This document shows, piece by piece, positions 12,227 to 21,895 of a stretch of 64,000 bases of DNA; position 1 is the first letter of the stretch; each line of letters opens with the position of its first letter. Under the pieces are notes generated by a model, which did not search any database, was not told the origin of the DNA, and worked only from the letters and a program-made list of their open reading frames with translations. A program made the position numbers and the translations under genes. Origin of the DNA: Phlebiopsis flavidoalba (taxonomy: Eukaryota > Basidiomycota > Agaricomycetes > Polyporales > Phanerochaetaceae); NCBI GenBank assembly GCA_035772785.1, contig JAOCPU010000009.1:186001-250000 (forward strand), given 5' to 3'.

Positions 12227-12259
12227 GACATGGCGGACTGCGAATCCGCCTCTGAGCTG

Positions 12260-12265
12260 TATAAG
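12260..12265 (+). promoter_or_regulatory. TATA box of repeat protein B
   Basis: TATAAG, 108 bases upstream of the ATG at 12368. It is followed by a CT-rich tract (about 12285-12320) and a leader ending CGCCGCCGCCATGCG. This leader resembles that of the opposite paralog, which ends GTCGCCATGCG. Confidence 0.65.
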
Positions 12266-12367
12266 AACCCCCACGCCCTCCGACCTTCTCCCCCATCTCT
12301 CTTTCTCTCTCTCTCTTCCTAGGTACACTACTCTTTTTCTAATCTTCAAGCTCGCCCCGCCGCCGCC

Positions 12368-13509
12368 ATGCGTAGCCCCCCGTCATCGCCTTCGGTCTCT
12401 TTGCCGCCGCCGCAGTCACTCCTTCTCTTGTGGGCGCCGCCCCCACCATTGGAGCTCCCCAACCCAATACCGGAGTTGTTTACTCTCAAGTCCCTCGTGC
12501 CGACGGTGTGCCTAACGTTCCAGACCCCGCGCAACGTGTCCCAGTCAACGAAGCCTGCCACGATGACCATGGCAAGCGCTGTAACGCCGTTCGTGCTCTC
12601 GACTCTGGCACCGCGGGTGGTAACAGCTACTCCGGTGCTACCAGCGACTCGAGCGGTGGTGATGTTGTCAACACTGCCGACGACGACGGTACTCTGAACA
12701 ACGACACCGCCAGTAAGTAGCCATGCACACCACTTCACCTTTCTCTCACTCCTCGCTCAGATGCTGCTGGCACTGCCGGAGACTCCACGTCCGGTAACGC
12801 CGAGGGAGGGAATGGGCGAGGCCACGGCCCCCCGGAGGCAACGCCTACACCGGCCCCTCTGGAGCAGCAAACGGTGGTAGCGTCGCGAACCAGGGATTGT
12901 TCCGGCACCATTGGGAACATGGGCGAGTCTAGTGAGTACCAGCTAGTCTGAAATGGCGTCAGCATCAGGTACTCAGAAATTCTGCAGACATCGGCGGCGA
13001 CGCTGCTTCCTCGACTACCGGTGACGCCACGGGAGGCGACGCCATGAAGAAGCGTGCTAACGATGACCGCACTGCCGGTGGAAACGCTTACACCGGCCTC
13101 GTCCGGCGACACTGGCAGCGGTAACATCACCAACAGTGCGGACGACGGCGACGTCAAACAACACTGGCCCCGCCACTAGTAGGTCTTCAACTTTGACACT
13201 ACTCCGCTCATGCTCACTGCTCGTTTTGCATTAGACTTTGGCAACCAAGCCGGCGAATCGACCACAGGTACCGCCGAAACGCGGTGGCAATGGTGATGGC
13301 AAGGGCCCTGGCGGCAACAGTCACTCTGGTGTACTTCTGGGCCGACCAGGGGCGGCAGCATTGTCAACAACGGGTGAAAGCGTTGGTAACACTGCCGGAT
13401 CTAGTACGTTCTTTTCTTGGTTCAATCACCAGGCAATGTCTAATGCGTATCTTTAGATGCCGCAGGTAACGGCAACACCTCCTCAAGTGGTAACTCGGTA
13501 GGGCGGTGA
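12368..13509 (+). CDS. Secreted Gly/Asn-rich repeat protein, member B of inverted pair
   Basis: MRSPVIAFG followed, after a one-base break, by an Ala-rich hydrophobic run and LVGAAPTIGAPQPN indicates a signal peptide. Five exons are seen: 12368-12712, 12761-12931, 12988-13178, 13235-13403 and 13457-13509. Exons 2-4 are each about 170-190 bases and encode about one repeat: opening N-A/I/F-A/G-G, then STTGDATGGD-like, then GGNAYTG-SG, then a GGSVANQG or ITNSADD-like end. All four introns are phase 1 and split an Asn codon (A|AT or A|AC). The stop is TGA at 13507-13509. Exon 1 carries TAGGNSYSGAT and GGDVVNTADDDGTLNN, matching paralog A. I do not recognise a named domain. The repeat suggests an extended or beta-solenoid secreted protein; that is inference. 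Confidence 0.82.
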
Positions 13510-14477
13510 TGCGGAACGCCGTTGAGGTATCGGTCTGGTTTGGACGATGTGCACACACCTACTCTTAATTCATTCGTTTGAACGTACTTGCACTTTCCAC
13601 CAAGTTTTGGCCCGAGACTTAAACTGTGTGACCTACGTGCACATCCAAATTTTGAGCGATTGCCGATCCTCGAACGGAGTAAAGGGCATGATAATACAAC
13701 ACATGAACGAGTTACAACCACGAGTTATCGCACATCTATCGGTGCTACGGGTGAAAATGAACTGCGAACATTTTAGGAACCGGAAGGTGAGGAAACAAAT
13801 CTGTAGCACCGGTACGAGGAAGAATACGAATGAAGTTGCAAGCGATAGACATCGCTGGTAACAAGTACAAGGGCTAAGGTAGTGTATAGCGACTATAAGT
13901 TGACCAACTTGAACCGGGGTATACGCGAGATCGAGTGCAAAGGAAAGCAGAGGAAGGGGCGGCGATGGACTGATACCATTGAGAAAGCAGCCCGGATGAG
14001 AAAGGCTTTTGGAAATCTATTCTACAGAATGCCTTTGGCGAGATCAGGAGTGACAGAAGATGGGCGAGGGAGACGACAGAAAACCGGGTGACCATGACGC
14101 GCGTGCGTGGGGAGTGTGGGCGACCGAAGATAGACCGGACCGGGACGCGGGGGCGGTTGCGACGAGCAGAGAGACGCGAGGGGCGAGGTAGACGCGTTGA
14201 GGACGAGACGAAGCGGGGCGGGGCGGGGTAACGTGGGCAGCGAGCACGGACAGAGCGGCTGGCGTGTGTTCTGGACGCGGTTCGGTGTGCTGACGCGCTA
14301 GCACGTCGTTGTCGGCCGCGCACGCCGTCGAGGTTGCGTATGTATGTATGTGTCGTGCATGTGTGTTTGCCGCAGTGCGCCGCCTGTGCCGATCCCCTCT
14401 GCCCATGGACGCCCCGTGCGAGCCTCTGCTGCGGCGCGTGCCCACGCAGCGCGGTTGCGGCCACGGCCGCGGGGCGC
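13510..14477. other. Intergenic stretch, no clear gene
   Basis: Holds the 3' UTR of repeat protein B and a GC-rich part (14080-14480). Open frames occur on both strands but none shows a conserved motif or consistent splice signals. It may contain the 3' part of the candidate gene at 14841. Confidence 0.35.
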
Positions 14478-14841
14478 TCAGTCCTGCCGCGCGAGCTCGG
14501 TCTGGGTGAGGTTGAGCACGAACTTCGGACTTGAAGTTCTTTGGCGGCTCGATGATCTTGGTCGGTTTCCGCTGCGACGTGGGCGAGAGCGGCGAGAGGG
14601 CGTTGGCGATGCTGGGAATGGCCGGAGCGGCCGGGATTTGGGCAGCGAGAGGGGCGTGAGCGAGAGGTTGCGTTTGGGGCTGTGGCCGCGCGAGCGGTGC
14701 TGCTGCTGAGCCGTCGAATGCGGTTGGGCGGGCAAGCGGCGAGGACACGGAGGGGCGGGACGGGCGAATGTGGCAGCTGGAAAAGGAGCGCTGTGAGCTG
14801 GCTTGTTACCGCAGACGAGTGTCAGCCAGGTACGCACACAT
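14478..14841 (-). CDS. Candidate short Pro/Ala-rich protein, unknown function
   Basis: A plausible start at 14841 gives MCAYLADTRLR, then an intron (GTAACAAG to TTTTCCAG) that rejoins in frame to CHIRPSRPSVSSPLARPTAF. The rest is rich in Ala, Pro, Gln and Ser and ends with QRKPTKIIEPPKNFKS followed, after a one-base shift, by FVLNLTQTELARQD and a stop at 14478. Without the shift the frame runs on to 14044 with Arg-rich sequence that looks non-coding. A TATAAAT sequence lies about 112-118 bases upstream of the ATG on the same strand. No family is recognised. The case rests on start, splice site, TATA box and one basic lysine-rich segment that looks protein-like. Confidence 0.4.
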
Positions 14842-14952
14842 TATGAGAATCGTAAGGTCTGGGTGATGTTCTAGGTCGCGATATCAGAGAGCGAGCTTGT
14901 GGGTGGTACGAGGGCAGAAAGGAGCGGCAGGATACGATGCGTTGGGGAGGGA

Positions 14953-14959
14953 TTTATAG
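14953..14959 (-). promoter_or_regulatory. TATA-like box upstream of the 14841 candidate gene
   Basis: Reads TATAAAT on the minus strand, about 112-118 bases before the proposed start codon, a spacing close to that of the two TATA boxes near 11.7 and 12.3 kb. Confidence 0.4.
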
Positions 14960-17900
14960 AGGATGGGCGGAAAGCAAGAAGTCTTGGGGAGGCGGGCGTC
15001 TGTGTCCGGAGTTGCTCTGATTCGGCGTTGCGCTTTTGATTGCTGCTCGTTCGCCCGACGCGCCCCGCCTCGTTTCCCGCGCACACGTCAGCCGCGCCCC
15101 CTCAGCCAGCCCCAGCCGCCTCGCCAGCCACGCCCACCATCACCCATCATCCTGCCAAGCGGCCACCATCTCTCTCTGTCCGACGACCACATCCCAGCGC
15201 GCTCACCATCCCGGCGACCAAACAGCGAATCGGCTGCCTACCGCGGGTGGTCCGTGACGGATTTAGTCGCAGCAACGACCCTCTGCATTTCGTTGGGGTT
15301 TGGCCTCGCTGCCGCTTTTCAGGCCAGGATTCCTACTTCCGGCTCCGTCCTGCACGCGCTATCCTGGTTGCCATCGGGCACGCCGCAAGCCGCCGACTCT
15401 GCATTCAGTCGGCTTGCCTCTTGTTCCTACGGCCATGAACCCACCGTCGAGGTCAGCAATGCGTCAAGGTGTCGTACAGCTATCCCGCATTGCTATTGCT
15501 CAGCCGGGCCTATGTTTGTCTCGACCTCGGATTTTACGCACTGGTGTGGGGGTTTCCTGAACCTTCTCCGACTTCGTACTGTCTGCGTTCCTGCACCCAC
15601 CCTCTCGGCGAACCTATGAGCATCCATTACTCTTGGATGGCCTGAGCTGCCTCATTTCGTTAGCGAGGGGATAGCAGAGGGGATAACAAGGGGATAGCCT
15701 TGCTCGCAAGACGTCCCAACCCAGGCTCGTTGGTGAGTCGCTGGACTGAGGTGGTGTATCCGCTGATTGTTGCTATCGATGGGCTCAGCTATGTACAGTC
15801 TACAAATTCGCCTCGTGTGTTGGATCTGGTCGGAGATCTTACCCACGTCAGCGCGCACAGTGAGCTGGGTCGCCCAAGGCCGCGTTTCGCGAGTCTAGCT
15901 GCGAACAAGGGGACATGTGTACCCAATGACCAGCGTGGCTGCCATACCAAACCTCAGCCTACCAGAGCATACCTCGGCTGACTGACCCCCGCCGTTAGGC
16001 CACAACCCAGCACGTTGGAAAGAGAATTAACTCCTACTGTCCCGGCCAGTTAGTGCGTCCCGCTACTATCGGATTTGCATCCCTCGCTCCCACTGGTGTG
16101 GCGGATCTTCCTCTAGAGGATCGCGGCGTGGAAACTAGCAAGACACCACGTCGACTATGCATAACCTCCATCTATACCAAACTCCCGCTTGGCACTCCGT
16201 AGAAAACGCCACGAAGCTGCAGACTTGGCACTTACCTCGCTCCGAGATCCCCTTCCCGCCCCAGGCCGCGCTTCTGCTGATCCATCTGCGATACACGCGA
16301 GGGGGGGCCCTATAATTACGGCGCACGCACAAACTTCGGCGTGCAGGCTCGTCGCGATCTTCTCCCGGAAAACCTTGCCCCGGTACGGTTAGCCGCCGAC
16401 ACGGAGGCTGGTACGCGGGGCAAGACGAGAAGGCTTGCTGCGAGGTGGATCGCCCGCGTTCTTTGCACTGGTCGGGATCTGCCTCGACGCCGCGCATTTG
16501 TGAGCGGACGCGGTCTTCCGTCTCAGTGCTGCTTCGCACATGAACTCACCTATTTAAGGCATGATCGCCGTCGTGTGGAAGGCCCAGCGGCAACCCGAAT
16601 TTAACCATGAATCTTCTCTACGCGTCGCATTCTACACCTGAGCCCTCTATATGCGTGGGGACTCTCCTCGCTGAGCGACGTTGATCATAGCCTGATCACT
16701 CTAGGGCATTGTTGCACGCATACATCCATGCGGCTGCAGTATATAGGATCTAGTCTAGTGCGTCGCAGAACTTCTGGCGAAACAATACGACACTTTCCAC
16801 GAGACGGACCTATTGCGTGCTTGCCCATGACCGAAACCTTGCAATGACTGAATGGGGTACCCAAAGACACCTGGCCATTTCCCGACGGGCGTGGCTTTCT
16901 GGCGTCCCAAGACCTAGGCCTTGGAACGCTTCTATATTAATAAACCCTGGTAATGGTTCAGCATGCACGCGAGTACAGCCCCAATTCATTCGGTTCAATG
17001 TGGTGCTTAAGCATATCGTATTTGCCTTCGAATATGTACAGATGATACATTCATGTGTCGTGAGAGAAGAGGAGAGAAAGTCTACATGCGAAATGAGGTG
17101 CAATAAAAACAGCGGTCAGATTGAAGAAGGGGGCCCGTCGTGACATGAGACCGACAGAAAAGGAGGTGGAGACGGATATGGATGGAGAAACGTCGTCTGA
17201 ACCACGCTCACAGCAGACGGATGGCAAAACATTCGGAATAGGAAGCAGGCATCCGACATGAGACACCAAGCCACTCACGTTTACGTGTGGGTAGCTGTGT
17301 ACGAAACGTGCCAAGTACAGGCTCGGGTCGCGATAACGATAGGGGGAAGGGACTCTTGCGGGGACGAAATATACAAGGTGGGAGACGATAGACGATGGAT
17401 GAGATGAGAAGAAACGGAAATGGAAAACCTCTATATGCACAACCAGCACTAGCCGAATCTAATTTACGAGAAGAGATTCTCCTTATAATTACTATGCCAA
17501 CAGGAAACGAGAAGACCGGACTCGACGGGGGATCAAGGAGCACGGTCTCGGTAACCACGGCATTTTGGGATGCTATCCCACAAGACGATCGTGTCAGAAG
17601 AAACCCGAGGACAAGTTCGTACTTGTGTGGTTGGCCCGAGAGGGACAGCGGCTGGCGGTATGAATGTGGCTGTCCCTGGAGTATGAGATGAAAGGGAAAA
17701 GAGCAGAGGATGACGAGGTCCGGTCATGAGGTTGAACCGGTGGCGCTGTTGTACAAGAGGACGAATGCTAGTGTCCTATTTGATTTGGCGGCTGGCTAGG
17801 TGGTGCGGCGAAGTGATAGGCGAAGGGCGGGGAGGAGGAAGGCGAGCCCGGATGATGTACAGAAACACGAGGAATACGGATAGACATGGGGAAGATTGAC

Positions 17901-20900
17901 ATGAATGACGAGGGACCGGGATCACGATGTGACATAACGGGGATGGCGTGGGGCTGGTCTGCGCATGAGATGCACGCATGATGGGTGCGACGGGGCGTGT
18001 GCTACTGGTCGCAACGATCGCAGTATGCCGGGGTTTGTATAACAGCGCTTCCATGGTCGTGAGTCCCCGATGGCTGGGAGAACACCTGAGCTAGAATCAG
18101 TCGGAGGTTGTATAGACCCCAATGAGGAGTGACGGGGAGATGGTCACGCGGGGTCGGTGTATGCCCCCCCCCCCCCCATCCCCCATGAACATGATCTTGC
18201 CTTGCCGTGCCATGAAGGTTACCAGAGGTACGCAGGTTCGGGAGTAGTGCGGAATAATCAATTGCACGTCCTCCACGAGCAAGTTACGCTCGAGGATGTT
18301 ACTTTCCCTTTCTTTGCTACTTCTGCGAGCGGTTCGTACGCACGGTCCTGACAAATACGGGCATGGAGTGAGAACGCCGGCGGAATGGAGCCAAACATTT
18401 GGGCACGGCCCCACATACGTATTCCAGCCCCAATGTTCTCTCCGCATTTGACGCAGCAGATATCCCGCACTACGTGGCCGGGGGGCCGGTGGTGGGCATC
18501 TGGCGGTCGACTTGGCTCCCCTTCGATAATGTGTGACACTGGAGTGTAGGGGGCCCCCCAGAGAGGTCGCACCGTGGCGGAAGGTTGGGCAGGAGCGAAC
18601 GCGGACATCACAAAACGTTCAGAAAGAGGTATGCGCGGCCATGTTGGCCGTTGAATGCTCTGTAGCATCGATACGAATACTCAATCAGTATAGTGCTCAC
18701 GGGGGCCGTCTGACGCTGGGTGTGGCCCATGCGCAAGCGAGGGGCTGCTGAGACGTTCACCCTGGATATCATCGAGTGGATGGTCGCAAGAGATGCTGTC
18801 TTGCACTTGGAGAGCTAGCCGTAGATGCCGGGCTCCGGAGAGGTAAAGCGGCGGTAGCTTTAGCGATCAGCCCATGGTGACGAGAGTTCGGTGGCGCGGG
18901 GGGGTCGGGGTTCAGCGGGGGGTGCGGTGCGGGTGGTGCGGAGAGTGCCTCGGGGGGCTGGCTTGCCGCGGGCTAGAGGGCGACGGTGGTGGGACGAGGG
19001 GAAGACGAGGGGGCAGAGACCCGAGCGGGGTGGGCGGCGTTGGGGGATCTTATATGTGTGCGCTGCGAGAGAGTAAGGCAACTGAGTCAGGATGTGAGAA
19101 TCCGATTGAGCAGGTGAGGGCCGGCGCGCGTCATGGCGAAGCGGACCTCCGGGACGCTGACCAATGCCATCACCTGTGCCCCGATCCGCCCGCTTTTGGA
19201 AGGTTCAGTCGTTTCCACCCCTCTTTCCAGCTCTCCTCCTCCATCCTCGAGTCGCACACGACCGCGGCTGCCGCTTGGCGTCCCCTGGACAAAATTATCT
19301 AGAATATTATTCCAGATGCTGCAACGAGCAGCATATCTGCCCATATTACCCCTCCCAGGCACACTGCGGAGCGCGGCATGGGAAATATGATTTCCGTGGC
19401 ACTGGTTACTTCGTCCGGCGCGACGGGAGCTGATAGCCTGAGCCCAGCCCCTCACGAAGCTTAACCCAGATTGCACTGTCGGTGCGTGGTATCCCCGCCA
19501 GCGTATCTATTTGTCTTGATAAACATATGTCGTAAACCAAGACGACCCCCAAATTAGTATGAACGTATGCATGCTCAACCTCGCAGTTGATCCGCCTTCA
19601 CACTGACAGAGAACAGGTCAACTACTACCTAACTGCGCACTATCACCTCGTTCACGGTGCCCAGAACATTTCCGAGGATGGATACCTGGTTGACACGGTA
19701 AGCATCATCATTGTGTGCTAGTTCGAAGTGCCTGTTGACCGTGGTGCAGTGGCAAGCGCATCTCCAAATACCGAAGCTCTCTCTGCCAGTAATATTGACA
19801 AGCTGCGGCGTCCGGGGATCGTGCAGGATGGCATGTGGCTCACACACGGATGGTCCTGCGCCTAAAAACGAACCTTACAGCCACCCACGTTTTGTTTGTT
19901 CTCCCATCGCCGACGACGGTACGCACATTTCCCGTCCGGGACCAAAAATAGTGATACTAAAGAGAGAATTTCGTAGCAGCAGGCACTGGAGGGGGTGGAG
20001 GGAAAAATAAGGGGGGGGGGGGGGGGGGTCCAAATCAGCGTAGTTGGGCGCACTGCAATCCCTGTGTCCGGTTCGGTCTCTCAGGGATGCACACGGGCGA
20101 ACTCCGATGGGCGAACCTGCATCGAGTGCATTGTCGTCACACAGTGACCGCACTGTGTGACCGATTACGAACAGTTTGCGCGGCGAGGGATTTCGACGCA
20201 AAAAAAAAAGGGGGAGTGGGAACACGAACGAACGCTATCGAGCAGATCTGTGTAAGTGCGTTCTATGTCCGTCTGGTTTTCTGCTCCAAAATCGCGTTAC
20301 GAACGGAGTCACAGAATCAAGAACCGTCACTCTGGGCCCAGAGTACTCAAGTCGGTGCGAAGTCCGCTACATATGTCTAGGTTCTGACGGTCGCTTTTGG
20401 TAAGAATTGTGTCGAAGATTTATGTCTGCGATTTCTTGACCTTTTCATAGCTGAATCGATCCACCCGAAGGGTTGTTGCATTGCACGGAGTACCAGCAAA
20501 CTCCGACCGCCGCGGGTCTACGCAGCTCTAGGCCATATTTATTTTACAGCTTCGACACCTGTTCGACGTCTAGAGCAGGAGCTGTCGGTGTGTTTCACTT
20601 TTGACGTCAAAACTCGAGAATACATACAGACGCCGTCCCATTGCCACAGATCCTGTAACACCGCCGTCGATCGCATATCAGGTGTTCGGCGAGATATCTA
20701 TTCTTTGTCGGCCCTCGGCACACTTACCGCTGTACGCGTTTCCTCACTCTTTCGCGCCGTAAAAATCCTGACTCAGCTTGAGTCTACCAGCGGTAGATGG
20801 TGAACGATGCTCCTGGTTGCCGAATGAGCCGCGTCGGATGTGCATTACGTCCCCGAGGCAGAGGACGCCCTGCCAAGACGACACTCCGGATCGAGGTGTG

Positions 20901-21480
20901 GTTGCATCGAAACCCTGAGCCTCTTGCTGCACCATGACAGGACAATGACTGGACGTACGGCTGTGCCGATCCTCCTCTACTTATGAAAGTTTAATCCAGT
21001 ATACGACCGGTCCCGGAGCTCTTTCAAAGCTAGAACTTTCTGGTCTGTACAAACTCAAGAGTGGACACACTCATGTAGCGGACCATGCCGTTGCCGCAGG
21101 CACTCACTTACACACAAAGACTTCGTGTGACCGGGACCATCAGAACGACTGGGATGAATGTACGTATTTGCGCAGTCGTCCCGCATTGAGATTACTCGTG
21201 TAGGTCGACGTTTGTGTACATACGTGTTTTATTTTACCTATTGAAAAAGGACACGCCCTTTGGACCACGCCAAATCCTTTGGACTGCCAGTTTACAGCTT
21301 TCTGATGAGCAACACACGGATTTTGAAAATTAACAGTCAAAAAGGCTCACCGGGATGGCCTGGTTTCAAGAGCTCGCATGGCCCTAACTGTATGTGAGTC
21401 CAATACACTGACAATGATTAAATGTGGTGGATCGTGGCCGAAGAGACGGAGAGCCAGTGGATTGTACTGTTAAGTTTTAC
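14960..21480. other. Gene-poor stretch of about 6.5 kb
   Basis: No protein family, RNA gene or intact mobile element could be recognised on either strand. A 218-codon open frame at 14963-15619 (plus) contains a hydrophobic stretch but no known motif. Homopolymer runs occur at 18164-18177 (C14) and 20011-20028 (G18). The density of recognisable genes elsewhere in the window is about one per 2.3 kb, so this is a clear gap; it could hold decayed transposon sequence, a non-coding RNA, or lineage-specific genes that I cannot see because of frame errors. Confidence 0.4.
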
Positions 21481-21491
21481 AGTCTCACGAT

Positions 21492-21517
21492 AAACAGTTT
21501 ACAAACAGTTTACAAAC
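21492..21517. repeat. Short tandem repeat, 11-base unit
   Basis: The unit AAACAGTTTAC occurs twice in a row and is followed by a partial third copy (AAAC). It lies about 150 bases beyond the 3' end of the tRNA gene. No function is evident. Confidence 0.6.
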
Positions 21518-21646
21518 TATTTTATCGCTCCTTTACAAAAAATGTGGTAAACATGAACCAAAGAGTGGAGCCTGAGACTGTAGTCTATCACCTGTGGTAG
21601 TCGCAAGCAAGTCGGAAGAAGTTAGAACCGCAGCAAAAAGAGCGTG

Positions 21647-21654
21647 AAAAAAAA
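21647..21654 (-). terminator. RNA polymerase III terminator of the tRNA gene
   Basis: Eight A residues on the plus strand, that is a run of T on the transcribed sense of the minus-strand tRNA, starting six bases after its 3' end. This is the standard Pol III stop signal. Confidence 0.8.
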
Positions 21655-21659
21655 GCACG

Positions 21660-21765
21660 TGCTCCCTGTGAGGATCGAACTCACGACCTTAGGATTACGT
21701 AATCAAGTGATTACTCAGTATATGGCAATATGAGACCTACGCTCTACCGACTGAGCCAAGGAAGC
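21660..21765 (-). tRNA. tRNA-Met (CAT anticodon), elongator type, with a 33-base intron
   Basis: Read on the minus strand the gene starts GCTTCCTTGGCTCAG and ends GATCCTCACAGGGAGCA. The acceptor stem pairs GCTTCCT with AGGGAGC (one T-G wobble), discriminator A. The D arm has GCTCAGTCGGTAGAGC. The anticodon arm is TAGGT-CTCATAA-TCCTA, with a T-T at the base of the loop as in other eukaryotic elongator Met tRNAs. The T arm carries GTGAGTTCGATCCTCAC, the B box. The anticodon is CAT, and the A-T rich initiator features are absent, so elongator is the better call. An intron at 21696-21728 follows the base next to the anticodon, the normal position. A Pol III terminator follows. The gene diverges from the SUMO protease gene, whose start is 131 bases away. 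Confidence 0.93.
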
Positions 21766-21895
21766 GTTATGATACTTGTCTCATGGTATTTACATCTGTC
21801 ATCAGATCCTGTGCAAAGCCTAATGGCAGAGCGCTCGCGGGGGGTGCTGCAGCACTCTTGTACCCAGGCGGTCCATTCCCGTCAACCGCTATCCC

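Noticed and set aside
14963..15619. A 218-codon plus-strand open frame with a hydrophobic stretch
   Set aside because: It has no recognisable motif, overlaps the TATA-like promoter of the minus-strand candidate, and its first half is Pro/Arg-rich like other chance frames in GC-rich parts. Kept only as a possibility.
17051..17558. Overlapping minus-strand open frames of more than 110 codons
   Set aside because: Composition is Ser/Pro/Arg/Tyr-rich without domain pattern and the frames overlap each other; there is no splice or start support.
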